Shown here one piece after another: positions 31,610 through 40,841 of a DNA stretch of 44,061 nt. The stretch comes from Cryomorphaceae bacterium (lineage in GTDB: Bacteria; Bacteroidota; Bacteroidia; Flavobacteriales; Schleiferiaceae): positions 1 through 44,061 of the forward strand of contig JAIUMB010000002.1 of assembly GCA_022565745.1 (NCBI GenBank), in the 5' to 3' direction. The first letter of the stretch is position 1. Each line of letters begins with the position of its first letter. A program made the translations under genes and the position numbers. The notes beneath the pieces are model-generated. The model saw only the letters and a program-made list of their open reading frames with translations, was not told where the DNA came from and made no database searches.

Positions 31610-34600
31610 TTAATACTTGACCAAACGCACGGTTTTTTCACTTCCGTTTTCCCAAATGACCCGAAGTAGGTAAACAGCTGCGGGGATATCGCCGGTTTCA
31701 ATTTCCCATTTAGAACCAAAGCCCGACTGAGCGTGCAGTCGTTGACCTTGCATGTTGTAAATGCCAACTTCTTTAATAGGGTCTAGTGATTCGAGCATAA
31801 AGCGTCCTTCGGTAGGGTTGGGGTAAATATGAACCAATGGGTGGGTGTTGCTGTCGGTGGTATTTAAAAAACTGCTGCCTTCAACAGCGATGTTGTTTAT
31901 GTGTATCCTATGTCCGTTGTCGTCTTCCATATTGTCGCCACTAAAACGCAGTCTCACTTTAAAAAACGGATTGTTCGATGCGTCTTGTATCGATGAAAAG
32001 TCAACCTCACACAATCGGTAGTTCTGGTCGATATAAAATGAATCCATTGGCAATCCCCCAGCGCTCCACTGACCATTGGCCCAATATTCCACATGTATGT
32101 AACAACCTTTTGGGAGTTCGGTATTCGCCGCAAAACTAAACATGATATTGCTTTTGCCATCTGTGGGCAGATCAATTTCAATGTGACTGTCTTGATTCTG
32201 GTAGGTAAACGGTTGTCGGAGTTGAATACCGCGCATATCAATGATGTCGTAGGTAAATCCGAAATTTGCCGATGGGCGATAATTGATGGGTGTTCGTTGA
32301 TTTCGGCGCTCCATTGAACCTTTTCTCCAGTTGGGGTGATTGATGGTATATGGGTATCCGCCAAAGCAAGAGTTGAAGCGCATAACGCCATCTTGTCCCG
32401 TGCGTTCAAAGGTAGAAGCCACACTGTCAAGTGGCGTGTTGTTATCAATTCTGCTGTCGAATAACCAAAAATAGATAACCTCTCTAGGGTTATTATCAAC
32501 GGTGAAATTTGCTTGTATGTTTAGGTTGCTGGTTCTTGTAAGTGAAATGGTGTCGTCGTTGCCGGTGACGTCTCCGGACCAATGGGAAAATTCGTAACCA
32601 GGTTTGGCTTTGGCTATAAGCTTAATGGGTATGTTGTTGAAATAAACCCCATCCCATGGATATGGAACTTGAGGTACACCCACGGTGCTTGGTAGAATGT
32701 CTATGGTATTGATTTGGATATATCCGTGGGTTGTGTCGGATACATTTAGCGTTACGTCAAACGTGCCGTTGATATTGAAGTGACTGCGGATTTCATTCCT
32801 TTGACGGGTATGGTGGGCATTGCCCCAGTTGAGAAGTGCTTGTCTTTCAGATTCGAGATAGAAACTACCTCTAGGCGCTCGGTTGCTATCTAAGGCTAAG
32901 TAGGGTTGTACTTCAGCCAAAACGGAGTCGGTAATGGCTTCAAAACGAGTCGGGAGGTAAGCACTGTTGAGCAGGTCGGCAAAGCGATTGATGAAGTCAT
33001 TTTTAAAGTTGTCGTTTTCCAATAAATTTCCAAAAATTGCATCATTGGCATTAAGGAGCCCTGCCCAGTGGGTCAGCCAGTTTCGATCATCGAGAAGCGA
33101 TTGTTCAAAATCTTGCGTATACATGCGCCACTTTCCGTCACCATATTCCGGGTTTTCCTTATCCCGTACTTTCCAAAAGCTTCTTTCGTAATGGGTATCG
33201 CCAGAGTACACTTGCAATACCATGTGGTCGATGAATGACTTCATGCACAGTCTGTCGGCCACGTATTCGAAGTTTGTATCGATAGATAAATCGGTATTGA
33301 TGATGTGATTTCTAAAGCTGTTGTATTCGCTCAAGTCTCCGGGATTTCCAATTTCTAAATGACAAACGGAACGTCGACATTCCACTTCTATAATATTATC
33401 AGCCGAAACATTGTAATTGGTCGACCAGTGAAATTGATCAAATCTATCTCGTATGGCGGTTATGCCCCAATACTCGCCATTGATAAAATGTACCGCTGGT
33501 TTTATCCGAGTTATGCCTTTAAAAAGAGGCTGCATCAATCGATTAAACACCACATCATTGTAAATTGGCCCACCGGCACCATCTCCTCTCAGCATGATGC
33601 GTTTATACTTTGTGTTTTCTGGACGTCGAGAGTCGGTTACTTTTTCATCAAAGAGATCATGATCAAATTCGTTTTTTTCATCGTAGATGTTTCGTGCGTA
33701 AAGTCGAAGATTTTTGATGATGCGATTGCGTGAAAAGTTACCGTGTATACGAAACCCTGCATTTTGACTGATAACTTGGCTAAAATTGTTGGGTTCAAAA
33801 AACTCCACGTGAAGTGGGTATTCCCACGCAGGACCTCTACGCCAATAATTGCCGTACATTGGGCGTTCGGGACGGCCAGCTGTAGGATTGTTGTTTCTCC
33901 AAGTGTCAAATGTAATTCCTGCTGTGTAGATGCCAGTATAGTAGTCAAATAAATAGTTATGTTGAATTTTTAGTGAAATAATCGGGACATCAAAGGGGTT
34001 TCCTTGAGGCCAAACAAAATAAGTGGCTGATACTTCGCTGGACTCTAGATTGTTATTAAAGGCTTTTACTCTAATAACCGTTCCTTTAGGAACTGGATTG
34101 GGCGGAAAGTACATGGGGTGCTGTCGCGGGTTGAAATGCGTGAAGAAGTCGGGCTCAGGTGATCGGTCGTAAATGTGAATGGCGCTGTCGTATACATGTG
34201 AATAATAGGTTGAGTATAATGAATCTCCAACCGGATCACTGGTATAGAACTTATAGTCATTTTTATACATGAAGGTTGTGCCATTCGTATTGTTGATATC
34301 AGGCTCAGAGCCATCAAGGGTGTAGACAATGGTAACCCCTGTGTCTGGATGAGAAAGCGTTAAATAAAAATCTGACGTGTAAAGTCCAGCGGGGTGCGAC
34401 AGTTGAGGTGGGGCAAATAAAGCACTTCTACCATCATCCACATTTGCTGCATCGGGGGTGGGTTGATAGAAATAATGCCAATTGTTGCCACCGTTGGGGT
34501 AGCGACCAAACGACACATTTCTCGTTAAAGTCGTAGGTGGAACAGAGTCAATTCGTATGCCGCCGGGGGCAGAAAGCAGCAGCTCTTCCCCGTCTTGATC

Positions 34601-34936
34601 AATGGAAAAGTTGGTGTGTAGGGGCTGACCTACGATTCGGCGGTTTTTGTTAGACGCCCAAACCAACATGTAGCTTTGAGCAGCCAGTGTGGTGTCGGGA
34701 AACACCCACCGATAGGGCTGTTGGGCGTTATCAGAAAGACCGTAGCCTTCCAAATTAACCGGACTGCTCGTGGGGTTATAAATTTCTATCCAATTGGGAG
34801 AGTCAAAGTCTTCGTCAAATATCCATTCGTGGTTAGACGATGAGAATTCGTTGATGACCAGTTGTTGGGCAATGAGTTGGGCCGAAATCAGCCATAACAA
34901 ACAAAGATATCCAAAATACTTGTAAACCTGCTTCAT
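31610..34936 (-). CDS. Large T9SS-exported protein: lamin-tail, chitobiase-like and CotH-like domains
   Basis: 1108 residues from ATG 34936; the frame is open to 34990 but the promoter at 34957-34964 excludes that. Signal peptide to about 24 (LISAQLIAQ); lamin-tail domain (LVINEFSSSNHEW, DSPNWIEIYNPTSSPVNLEG); a CHB_HEX_C-like module (LTLSHPDTGVTIVYTLDGSE); a CotH kinase-like region (GEYWGITAIRDRFDQFHW, GDGKWRMYTQDFEQSL); a bacterial repeat module (GYEFSHWSGDVTG); and a C-terminal T9SS sorting domain (VHIYPNPTEGRFMLESLD). The CotH active-site segment differs from the usual N-D-W-x2-N form, reading SGDTHYERSFWKV. It is a surface or secreted protein of unknown substrate. Confidence 0.88.
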   Translation of the reverse strand: MKQVYKYFGYLCLLWLISAQLIAQQLVINEFSSSNHEWIFDEDFDSPNWIEIYNPTSSPVNLEGYGLSDNAQQPYRWVFPDTTLAAQSYMLVWASNKNRRIVGQPLHTNFSIDQDGEELLLSAPGGIRIDSVPPTTLTRNVSFGRYPNGGNNWHYFYQPTPDAANVDDGRSALFAPPQLSHPAGLYTSDFYLTLSHPDTGVTIVYTLDGSEPDINNTNGTTFMYKNDYKFYTSDPVGDSLYSTYYSHVYDSAIHIYDRSPEPDFFTHFNPRQHPMYFPPNPVPKGTVIRVKAFNNNLESSEVSATYFVWPQGNPFDVPIISLKIQHNYLFDYYTGIYTAGITFDTWRNNNPTAGRPERPMYGNYWRRGPAWEYPLHVEFFEPNNFSQVISQNAGFRIHGNFSRNRIIKNLRLYARNIYDEKNEFDHDLFDEKVTDSRRPENTKYKRIMLRGDGAGGPIYNDVVFNRLMQPLFKGITRIKPAVHFINGEYWGITAIRDRFDQFHWSTNYNVSADNIIEVECRRSVCHLEIGNPGDLSEYNSFRNHIINTDLSIDTNFEYVADRLCMKSFIDHMVLQVYSGDTHYERSFWKVRDKENPEYGDGKWRMYTQDFEQSLLDDRNWLTHWAGLLNANDAIFGNLLENDNFKNDFINRFADLLNSAYLPTRFEAITDSVLAEVQPYLALDSNRAPRGSFYLESERQALLNWGNAHHTRQRNEIRSHFNINGTFDVTLNVSDTTHGYIQINTIDILPSTVGVPQVPYPWDGVYFNNIPIKLIAKAKPGYEFSHWSGDVTGNDDTISLTRTSNLNIQANFTVDNNPREVIYFWLFDSRIDNNTPLDSVASTFERTGQDGVMRFNSCFGGYPYTINHPNWRKGSMERRNQRTPINYRPSANFGFTYDIIDMRGIQLRQPFTYQNQDSHIEIDLPTDGKSNIMFSFAANTELPKGCYIHVEYWANGQWSAGGLPMDSFYIDQNYRLCEVDFSSIQDASNNPFFKVRLRFSGDNMEDDNGHRIHINNIAVEGSSFLNTTDSNTHPLVHIYPNPTEGRFMLESLDPIKEVGIYNMQGQRLHAQSGFGSKWEIETGDIPAAVYLLRVIWENGSEKTVRLVKY

Positions 34937-34956
34937 GTGTTCATATGATGAACGTA

Positions 34957-34964
34957 CAAAGTTA
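34957..34964 (-). promoter_or_regulatory. -7 promoter element of the CotH/T9SS gene
   Basis: TAACTTTG on the minus strand, 20 bp before the ATG at 34936. It decides the start: the in-frame ATG at 34990 is upstream of it. Confidence 0.55.
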
Positions 34965-35163
34965 CAAATAAAAGTTTGTCGCATCTTCACTATTCAGCTA
35001 ACTAAGCGTTAGAGACGTGTTGCTGTAAAAACCATTTAGTTCATTTGTAATCACTGAATCAAAGCGTACCTCGGCACTCCAGTACATGTATGCGAAGCTC
35101 TCCATGTCCTGTGCGCGCGTAGTGCAACTGAGCCAGCGACAGTGCTCCTGAGCTTTTTAACCC

Positions 35164-36795
35164 TTAATTTTTCTTGCGCTTTTTATAAACCTTATTCCCC
35201 ACATAAATCAACAACCCCACAACAAAGGCGTACCAGAAATACGACTTGCGCTCTCCGCTGGGGTTTACTAGAGTGAATACGCGATCGGTACGCACCTTAT
35301 CGGCTATATTGCTGGCAAATTTGTCGTAACTCATCCACACAAAAACGGGTTTGCCGAGAATGTGATCTTCGGGTACAAAGCCCCAGAAGCGACTGTCTTC
35401 ACTGTTGTGTCGGTTGTCGCCCATGGCCCAATAGTAGTTTTGCTTAAAGGTATACGTATTGGTGGTTTCGCCATTGATGACAAAGGTGTTATTGCCCTTG
35501 TCTTCAAACTCATTGCCTTCGTAAACCCTAATGATGCGATGATACATATGGATATTGTCATCAGTAAGCGTTACGCTTTTGCCTTTTTCGGGAATCCAAA
35601 TGGGACCGTAATTGTCGCGTGTCCATTTAAACGGCACGCTTTTATGGTCTTGTGGATTGGGGAAAATGGCCGCGCTCGGTGAAGCGTATTGAGCGAGATA
35701 GCGCTTCATCGTATTGGGCAGACTGTCGGCGTAGTCTAACGGGTCACTCAATGCGTTAAGGGCGATGACTTGTTCCACATTGTTTAATTGTCTAAAATCC
35801 TCCACCAAATCTTGAGGAATGGTGATGAGGTATTCGGTCTGACCAATTTGGATAACGTCGCCAAAACTATAGCCCGTCTGCATTTCATCCACAGATCCAT
35901 AGTAAATGTCAAAGCGTTTTTTGAGCGTAGTCTTGTTAAAGTTAATGCCGTTGGTCTGTACATAGTAAGTAAATTGCAGTCTTGTGGCTTGGTCGTAGGC
36001 AGATGGGGCACCATTGATCATCAATTGCTGGTTGATGATTTCTAGGGTATCGCCGGGAACACCTACGCACCGCTTGACGTAATTCATTCGTTTGTCTAAT
36101 GGCAAGTCACTGTCCATAGGATAATTAAACACAAACGGCTCATTTCGCTTAACACTTTGTAAGCCGGGTAGTCTTCCGTAAGGCAATTCAAACCAACGCA
36201 AATAACTTGGCATTTGGGTAAAGGGGATGCGGTCGTGCATCAGAGGTAGTGCCAAAGGGGTGGTAGGCATTCTGGTGCCGTAGTGCATTTTGCTCACAAA
36301 GAGAAAATCACCGACCATCATTGATTTTTCCATGGAAGGCGTAGGGATGGTATAGGCCTCAAAGGTGAAGAAGCGAATAAAGCTGGCCACAACCACGGCA
36401 AAAATCAGTGCCGGAATGGTCTCGCCGAGCCGCTTGCGAATCTCTTTTCCGTCTTTTTCTCCAAAGATGAGTTTTTGGGTAAAGCTCAAATACCCCATGT
36501 ACACACCGAAGGTCAATATGGTAACGACGGTGTGGTAGGTTTTTTTGAAGCCAAATTTATGTAGCAACTCGTAGGCTGCAATGATGGCCATGACGTTGTT
36601 GATCACCGGGATTAAGAACAACGGCAACCACCATACAGGACGGTCGATGAGCTTGAGTAAAACATAAGTTTTGTAAATCGGAATGGCGGCTTCCCACCAT
36701 GCCCTGCCGGCAGCCATGTAGAAGCGGAATGTAAATAGAAAACTCACCAACTGAATGGCGAGTACATAGCCTAAAAATCCTTGTAGTTGTGTCAT
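35164..36795 (-). CDS. lepB: Signal peptidase I, long Bacteroidota form
   Basis: 543 residues, about twice the usual length. An N-terminal membrane domain (spans near 5-25, 55-80, 90-105, DUF5684-like) precedes the peptidase: span 128-145, catalytic Ser154 (TIPTPSMEKSMMVGD), catalytic Lys241 (MNYVKRCVGVPGDTLEI), then a long insert and box E (YYWAMGDNRHNSEDSRFWGF), and a C-terminal span followed by KKRKKN. It cleaves signal peptides at the outer face of the inner membrane. It lies 3 bp after dapB in the par-dapB-lepB cluster. Confidence 0.95.
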   Translation of the reverse strand: MTQLQGFLGYVLAIQLVSFLFTFRFYMAAGRAWWEAAIPIYKTYVLLKLIDRPVWWLPLFLIPVINNVMAIIAAYELLHKFGFKKTYHTVVTILTFGVYMGYLSFTQKLIFGEKDGKEIRKRLGETIPALIFAVVVASFIRFFTFEAYTIPTPSMEKSMMVGDFLFVSKMHYGTRMPTTPLALPLMHDRIPFTQMPSYLRWFELPYGRLPGLQSVKRNEPFVFNYPMDSDLPLDKRMNYVKRCVGVPGDTLEIINQQLMINGAPSAYDQATRLQFTYYVQTNGINFNKTTLKKRFDIYYGSVDEMQTGYSFGDVIQIGQTEYLITIPQDLVEDFRQLNNVEQVIALNALSDPLDYADSLPNTMKRYLAQYASPSAAIFPNPQDHKSVPFKWTRDNYGPIWIPEKGKSVTLTDDNIHMYHRIIRVYEGNEFEDKGNNTFVINGETTNTYTFKQNYYWAMGDNRHNSEDSRFWGFVPEDHILGKPVFVWMSYDKFASNIADKVRTDRVFTLVNPSGERKSYFWYAFVVGLLIYVGNKVYKKRKKN

Positions 36796-36798
36796 GTT

Positions 36799-37506
36799 TT
36801 ATATGTCTAATAGATCGTCCATGCCGAGAATTCCCGTTTTACCGGGCAGCCATTCTGCAGCTATTACTGCGCCTAGAGCAAATCCTTCACGACCAAAGGC
36901 TTCGTGGGTGATTTCAATGGCGTCTTGTTCAGATGTGTAGCGAATGGTATGGGTGCCGGGCACTTCTCCTTCGCGGATGTCTTTGATGGGCAAATCGCCT
37001 GCCTTCTCACTGCCTTTGAGCTTCCAATGATTGTACTTGGGGTGCGCTCCGATGATGCCTTCTGCTAAGGTAATGGCGGTGCCGCTGGGCGCGTCTTTCT
37101 TGTGAATGTGGTGAATTTCGGTCATCTCGGCGCCGTATTGCTCGTGCTTGGCCATCATTTTGGCCAGTGTTTTATTCAAGGCAAAAAAGAGGTTGACACC
37201 CAAACTGAAGTTGGAGGCGTAAAACAGCGTGCCGTGCATTTTATTCACCTCCTTGGTCACCACATCCCAGCGGTCGAGCCAGCCAGTGGTGCCGCAGACT
37301 ACAGGAACTCCGGCTTCGGCACAAACCAAAATGTTGTCCACAGCCGCATCCGGCTGGGTAAACTCAATGGCTACGTCTGCGTGTGAAATGGCACTTGCAG
37401 ACATGAGTGGGTCGTTGGAGGCATAGACGATTCGGTGATGGCGCGAGGTGGCAATGCGCTCAATGGTTTTACCCATTTTACCATATCCAATGATGGCGAT
37501 GTTCAT
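36799..37506 (-). CDS. dapB: 4-hydroxy-tetrahydrodipicolinate reductase
   Basis: 235 residues from ATG 37506 (MNIAIIGYGKMGKTIERIA); a longer frame to 37575 has no family match and overlaps the previous gene. N-terminal Rossmann domain, then CGTTGWLDRW, FYASNFSLGVNLFFALNK and the catalytic EIHHIHKKDAPSGTA motif with its His and Lys residues. It reduces the lysine/meso-diaminopimelate precursor with NAD(P)H and so supplies peptidoglycan. It overlaps the DUF5683 gene by 29 bp. Confidence 0.96.
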   Translation of the reverse strand: MNIAIIGYGKMGKTIERIATSRHHRIVYASNDPLMSASAISHADVAIEFTQPDAAVDNILVCAEAGVPVVCGTTGWLDRWDVVTKEVNKMHGTLFYASNFSLGVNLFFALNKTLAKMMAKHEQYGAEMTEIHHIHKKDAPSGTAITLAEGIIGAHPKYNHWKLKGSEKAGDLPIKDIREGEVPGTHTIRYTSEQDAIEITHEAFGREGFALGAVIAAEWLPGKTGILGMDDLLDI

Positions 37507-38149
37507 GTGGTTGTTTTTTCTTTTGGTCAAAAGTAAGGGATAACCGCAAACCAGCGGTAGGGCTCCTAAACCCAATAAGTGCAGGGTTTACTTGTGGTTC
37601 CCAGCGAAGCGTAAGGTCGTCAGAAATGTCGTATTCAAACAAATGTCCATCGACGTAGGCATCAACCAGAATTAATCCGTAGCTCACCACGGCCAAAATG
37701 ATCATTAAATCGCGGTTTTGCAGGGTCTGGTTTTGTAGAGTGATGAGCTGTTGGGGGGTGAACTGGCCGTTATAAGGGTCTTCAGGGACGCTTTCGACAA
37801 AATCTTCCAGTCCAAAACGTTGGATGAGGTCAATTTCTCTTAAGGTCATAAAGCCATTGTAGTATTCACGGTATTGCCTGTGGTGGACAATTGCGAAGTT
37901 GATCGTTGCTCCAAGCATACCCCAAGCAATAGGCGCTTTCCAGTACTTTCTGTTGTAAATCTGTCCGGCACCAGGTAAGGCCAACGACAGGTATACCGCA
38001 CGCTGCGGAGAGTGGCGCTTTTTGACGGTGTCATTAGGCGCTTTTTTTTTAGATTCGGTTTGGGGAATGGTATCGCTTTGTCCAGGTTCAAATTGCCCCA
38101 GAACACAGTGGCCGGCCAGCAGCATTATGGTCAGCACCAGGATACGCAT
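37478..38149 (-). CDS. DUF5683 domain-containing membrane protein
   Basis: 223 residues. Signal peptide (MRILVLTIMLLAGHCVLGQ), a charged stretch (ESKKKAPNDTVKKRHSPQRA), then the DUF5683 core: YLSLALPGAGQIYNRKYWKA, PIAWGMLGATINFAIVHHRQ as one membrane segment, and IILAVVSYGLILVDAYVDGH as another, ending with beta-like sequence. Function unknown. It is a constant neighbour of parB and dapB in Bacteroidota and lies 5 bp after parB here, suggesting an envelope or division-related task, which is inference. Confidence 0.9.
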   Translation of the reverse strand: MRILVLTIMLLAGHCVLGQFEPGQSDTIPQTESKKKAPNDTVKKRHSPQRAVYLSLALPGAGQIYNRKYWKAPIAWGMLGATINFAIVHHRQYREYYNGFMTLREIDLIQRFGLEDFVESVPEDPYNGQFTPQQLITLQNQTLQNRDLMIILAVVSYGLILVDAYVDGHLFEYDISDDLTLRWEPQVNPALIGFRSPTAGLRLSLTFDQKKKQPHEHRHHWIW

Positions 38150-38154
38150 GGTGA

Positions 38155-39045
38155 TTATTTATTGAGAATTTCTACAATTCTACTCAAGTCGTCGTCGCTG
38201 CTAAAGTTGATGGTCAGTTTTCCGCGACCGTTTTTGCTGCGCGTGATGTTGACCTTACTTCCCAAAAAGTTTTCCAATTGCTGACGAAGCTGTTTGTGCT
38301 CTTCGGGCAAATTAGGCGATTTACTCGACGATTTTTTACTGCTTGTTTTACTGCTTTTGGCTTGACGTACGAGCTCCTCCACTTGTCTTACCGACAAATC
38401 ATTGGAGACGATGTCTTTGTAAATATTGAGCTGATCGTCTTCGCTTTCGATGTTGACCAATGCTCTGGCGTGCCCCATGCCAATCATTTGATCGCGGATA
38501 CCGGCTTGAATGATGGGGGGGAGTTTTAGCAAGCGAAGGTAATTGGTTACTGTACTGCGTTTTTTGCCCACACGATCGCTCATTTCCTCTTGGGTAATGT
38601 CGCATTCGTCAATAAGGCGCTTATAACTGATGGCCACTTCTATGGCGTCCAAGTCTTGACGTTGGATGTTTTCAACCAAGGCCATTTCCAGCATGCCTTG
38701 GTCGTCGGCGAGTCTAACATAGGCTGGCACTTCTTCCAGTCCCGCCATTTTAGCAGCGCGCCATCTTCGTTCACCGGAAATCAGTTGAAAGTGGCCGTCT
38801 TCGCTTTTGCGTACAGTAATTGGCTGAATGATGCCCAACTGGGTAATCGAATTGGCCAATTCTTCCAGTTGTTCTCTGGCAAAGTGAATGCGCGGCTGGA
38901 AGGGATTGGGTTCGATGTCGTTGACATCAATCAACATGGTTCGGGAGATGACTTCCTTTGCCCCCGGGTCATTGGCCGATTGTGTGGCCGGGTCTTTGAG
39001 TAATGCCGAGAGACCTTTGCCTAATCCGGATTTTTTTGCGGCCAT
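38155..39045 (-). CDS. parB: Chromosome partition protein ParB
   Basis: 296 residues. N-terminal ParB/Sulfiredoxin-like CTPase domain (IEPNPFQPR, GIIQPITVRKSEDGHFQLIS, GERRWRAAKMAGLEEVPAYV), central helix-turn-helix (EEMSDRVGKKRSTVTNYLRL, MGHARALV) and a Ser/Lys linker before the C-terminal dimerisation domain. It loads on parS sites and slides as a clamp for chromosome segregation. It is 3 bp after parA. No obvious parS palindrome was found in the window. Confidence 0.97.
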   Translation of the reverse strand: MAAKKSGLGKGLSALLKDPATQSANDPGAKEVISRTMLIDVNDIEPNPFQPRIHFAREQLEELANSITQLGIIQPITVRKSEDGHFQLISGERRWRAAKMAGLEEVPAYVRLADDQGMLEMALVENIQRQDLDAIEVAISYKRLIDECDITQEEMSDRVGKKRSTVTNYLRLLKLPPIIQAGIRDQMIGMGHARALVNIESEDDQLNIYKDIVSNDLSVRQVEELVRQAKSSKTSSKKSSSKSPNLPEEHKQLRQQLENFLGSKVNITRSKNGRGKLTINFSSDDDLSRIVEILNK

Positions 39046-39048
39046 ATC

Positions 39049-39831
39049 TTACGCTTGAGGTTGGGTTTGGGGATTTTTTTTCAACAGTTCCTTGGCGAGT
39101 TTGAGGTAGTTAACCGCGCCTTTAGACGCTGCGTCGTACATAACGATACTCTCACCAAAACTGGGGGCTTCGCTCAGTCTTACATTGCGGTAAATCATGG
39201 TGTTAAAAACCATATCGCCAAAGTGATTGCGCACTTCTTCTACCACTTGATTCGACAGTCGCAAACGTTGGTCGTACATCGTCAAAAGCAAGCCTTCGAT
39301 GTCCAAATCCGGGTTGTGGAGGTTTTGTATGCTGCGGATGGTGTTGAGTAACTTTCCGAGACCTTCTAGTGCAAAGTATTCACACTGAATAGGAACCAAT
39401 ACGGAATCTGCCGCAGTAAGGGCATTGACGGTGATGAGTCCCAATGAAGGGGCGCAATCGATGAGAATAAAGTCGTATTCGTCTTTCAGCGGCTTAATCG
39501 CTTTGCGAAGCATGTACTCTCGACGTGGCTTGTCTACCAGTTCAATTTCTACGGCCACTAAGTCTACATGGGCAGCAATAACGTCCACATTGGGTGCAGA
39601 GCTTTTGAGAATAACCTCTTGAGGCTTATTCTCGTGCTCAATTACTTGATAGGTTCCCAAGGTGACGTTGTCGGGGTCTATGCCCAAGTTCGACGTTGCA
39701 TTGGCTTGCGGATCGGCATCGATGATGAGCACCTTTTTTTCCAGTACCCCAAGGCTTGCCGCCAAGTTAACAGAGGTTGTTGTTTTTCCTACACCACCCT
39801 TTTGGTTGGCAATTGCAATAATTTTTCCCAT
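39049..39831 (-). CDS. parA: Chromosome partition ATPase ParA (Soj)
   Basis: 260 residues. Deviant Walker A KGGVGKTTT (10-18), Walker A' VLIIDADPQANATSNLGID, Walker B FILIDCAPSLGLITVNAL. It binds DNA non-specifically as an ATP dimer and is displaced by ParB. It heads the parA-parB-DUF5683-dapB-lepB unit, with gaps of 3 and 5 bp, one 29-bp overlap, and a 3-bp gap. A -7 box lies at 39858-39865. Confidence 0.97.
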   Translation of the reverse strand: MGKIIAIANQKGGVGKTTTSVNLAASLGVLEKKVLIIDADPQANATSNLGIDPDNVTLGTYQVIEHENKPQEVILKSSAPNVDVIAAHVDLVAVEIELVDKPRREYMLRKAIKPLKDEYDFILIDCAPSLGLITVNALTAADSVLVPIQCEYFALEGLGKLLNTIRSIQNLHNPDLDIEGLLLTMYDQRLRLSNQVVEEVRNHFGDMVFNTMIYRNVRLSEAPSFGESIVMYDAASKGAVNYLKLAKELLKKNPQTQPQA

Positions 39832-39857
39832 AATGTATCCACGATATCTGTGAGTGA

Positions 39858-39865
39858 CAAAAATA
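39858..39865 (-). promoter_or_regulatory. -7 promoter element of the parA unit
   Basis: TATTTTTG on the minus strand, 26 bp before the parA ATG. No clear -33 TTG. Confidence 0.55.
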
Positions 39866-39954
39866 AGGCCTTTGAGGCATCACTTTTGGAAAATTAGAAA
39901 AAAATTCTCAACAGCTAATGGTAGGTTTGTTGGGAAGTGTGTCAGTGTTAAACA

Positions 39955-39987
39955 AAAAAATCACAGCGAGAAGGTCTTCGCTGTGAT
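39955..39987 (-). terminator. Intrinsic terminator after the DUF3276 gene
   Basis: On the minus strand ATCACAGCGA pairs with TCGCTGTGAT (10 bp, 8-nt loop), followed by a run of T residues. It starts about 35 bp after the stop at 40022. Confidence 0.88.
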
Positions 39988-40021
39988 ATAATTTTGGATT
40001 AACGCACGTACGTGGGCTGCG

Positions 40022-40372
40022 TTACAATTCGTCAAATTCCGGTCCGGAAAAATCTGTTGATGGTTCTACCTTTTGGAAATTGGGGTCGTGGCGCTCAGAT
40101 ATGACTTCTTCGCCTTTTTCGTTGATGATAAAGTCGGTGGCATCTTTGAGCATGTCGATAAAGCCTTGGAAATCTTCTTTGTAAAGATAGATTTTGTGCT
40201 TTTTGAAATAAGGTTCACCGTTGTCATTAAAAAACTTTTTACTCTCGGTGATGGTCAAGTAATAGTCGTCGGCTCTGGTGGATCGCACGTCAAAAAAATA
40301 GGTGCGTCTTCCTGCGCGAAGCACATTTGCGTAAATGTCTTCCTGTTCGTGGTTGTTGTCAAATTCGCTCAT
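40022..40372 (-). CDS. DUF3276 family PUR-alpha-like nucleic-acid-binding protein
   Basis: 116 residues. One PUR repeat-like unit: AGRRTYFFDVRSTRADDYYL, TITESKKFF, PYFKKHKIYLYKEDFQGFID. Bacterial PUR-alpha-like proteins bind single-stranded DNA or RNA as dimers. The N- and C-termini are acidic and probably disordered. It has its own promoter (40409-40416) and terminator, so it is monocistronic. Cellular role unknown. Confidence 0.92.
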   Translation of the reverse strand: MSEFDNNHEQEDIYANVLRAGRRTYFFDVRSTRADDYYLTITESKKFFNDNGEPYFKKHKIYLYKEDFQGFIDMLKDATDFIINEKGEEVISERHDPNFQKVEPSTDFSGPEFDEL

Positions 40373-40382
40373 ACGTCACAAA

Positions 40383-40841
40383 TCATAAGGTTGGGTCAAT
40401 TGGTAAGGCAAAAATATTACTTAAAGGTTTGTCTGCAAAATATATTTTCGGGGTGAGGGGATGAGGAGGGTTTTTGTTCGCTTCGCTCACGGTTTTGTTA
40501 CACAATAAGGTGCTGTCATATGTGCGAAGTTTGTCGTATTCAAGATGAAGCATTATAATCGGAACTGCCAATTGTGAAGCGATGGTCTCTTTAAAATTGG
40601 GCATAATGCTGTCAATTTCATTGTATATTTTCCCAAGATTAGCGCCTCCTATTTTCGAAAGAAACTGCTTAAAATCATTGGCATTTAATGATATTAACTC
40701 AGCGTTTTCTCCATCGATTAGCGTTAAATTTACATTCCAAACGATGTGATCAAAAATGAATCCCGAAGTACTATGCTGCACCAAAGGCGCAAAAACCGAA
40801 TCAAAACTTGAGTCCGCTCCAAAAAGGATGATTTTATTCAA
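40383..40841 (-). pseudogene. ORF fragment without a normal start, unknown function
   Basis: 152 residues at most, from a TTG; no ATG occurs near the 5' end, and the frame is open only to a TAA some 45 bp upstream. It has no signal peptide. The sequence (LFGADSSFDSVFAPLVQHST, FDHIVWNVNLTLIDGENAEL, QLAVPIIMLHLEYDKLRTYD) looks like real coding sequence but matches nothing I know. Its 5' end coincides with one arm of a 17-bp inverted repeat. It is probably the 3' part of a gene whose 5' part has been rearranged or frameshifted; compare 40895-41041, which is in another frame. Confidence 0.5.
40409..40416 (-). promoter_or_regulatory. -7 promoter element of the DUF3276 gene
   Basis: TATTTTTG on the minus strand, about 36 bp before the ATG at 40372. 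It lies inside the end of the upstream ORF fragment (40383-40841). Confidence 0.55.

Noticed and set aside
34937..34990. Longer start of the CotH/T9SS protein
   Set aside because: A -7 promoter box lies between it and the ATG at 34936, and the signal peptide begins at the later ATG.
35100..35163. Possible terminator after lepB
   Set aside because: Only a 4-bp GAGC/GCTC pairing with a long loop and no proper T-tract order was found.
37507..37575. Longer DapB start
   Set aside because: The extra residues lie in the end of the DUF5683 gene in another frame; the nucleotide-binding domain begins at the ATG at 37506.
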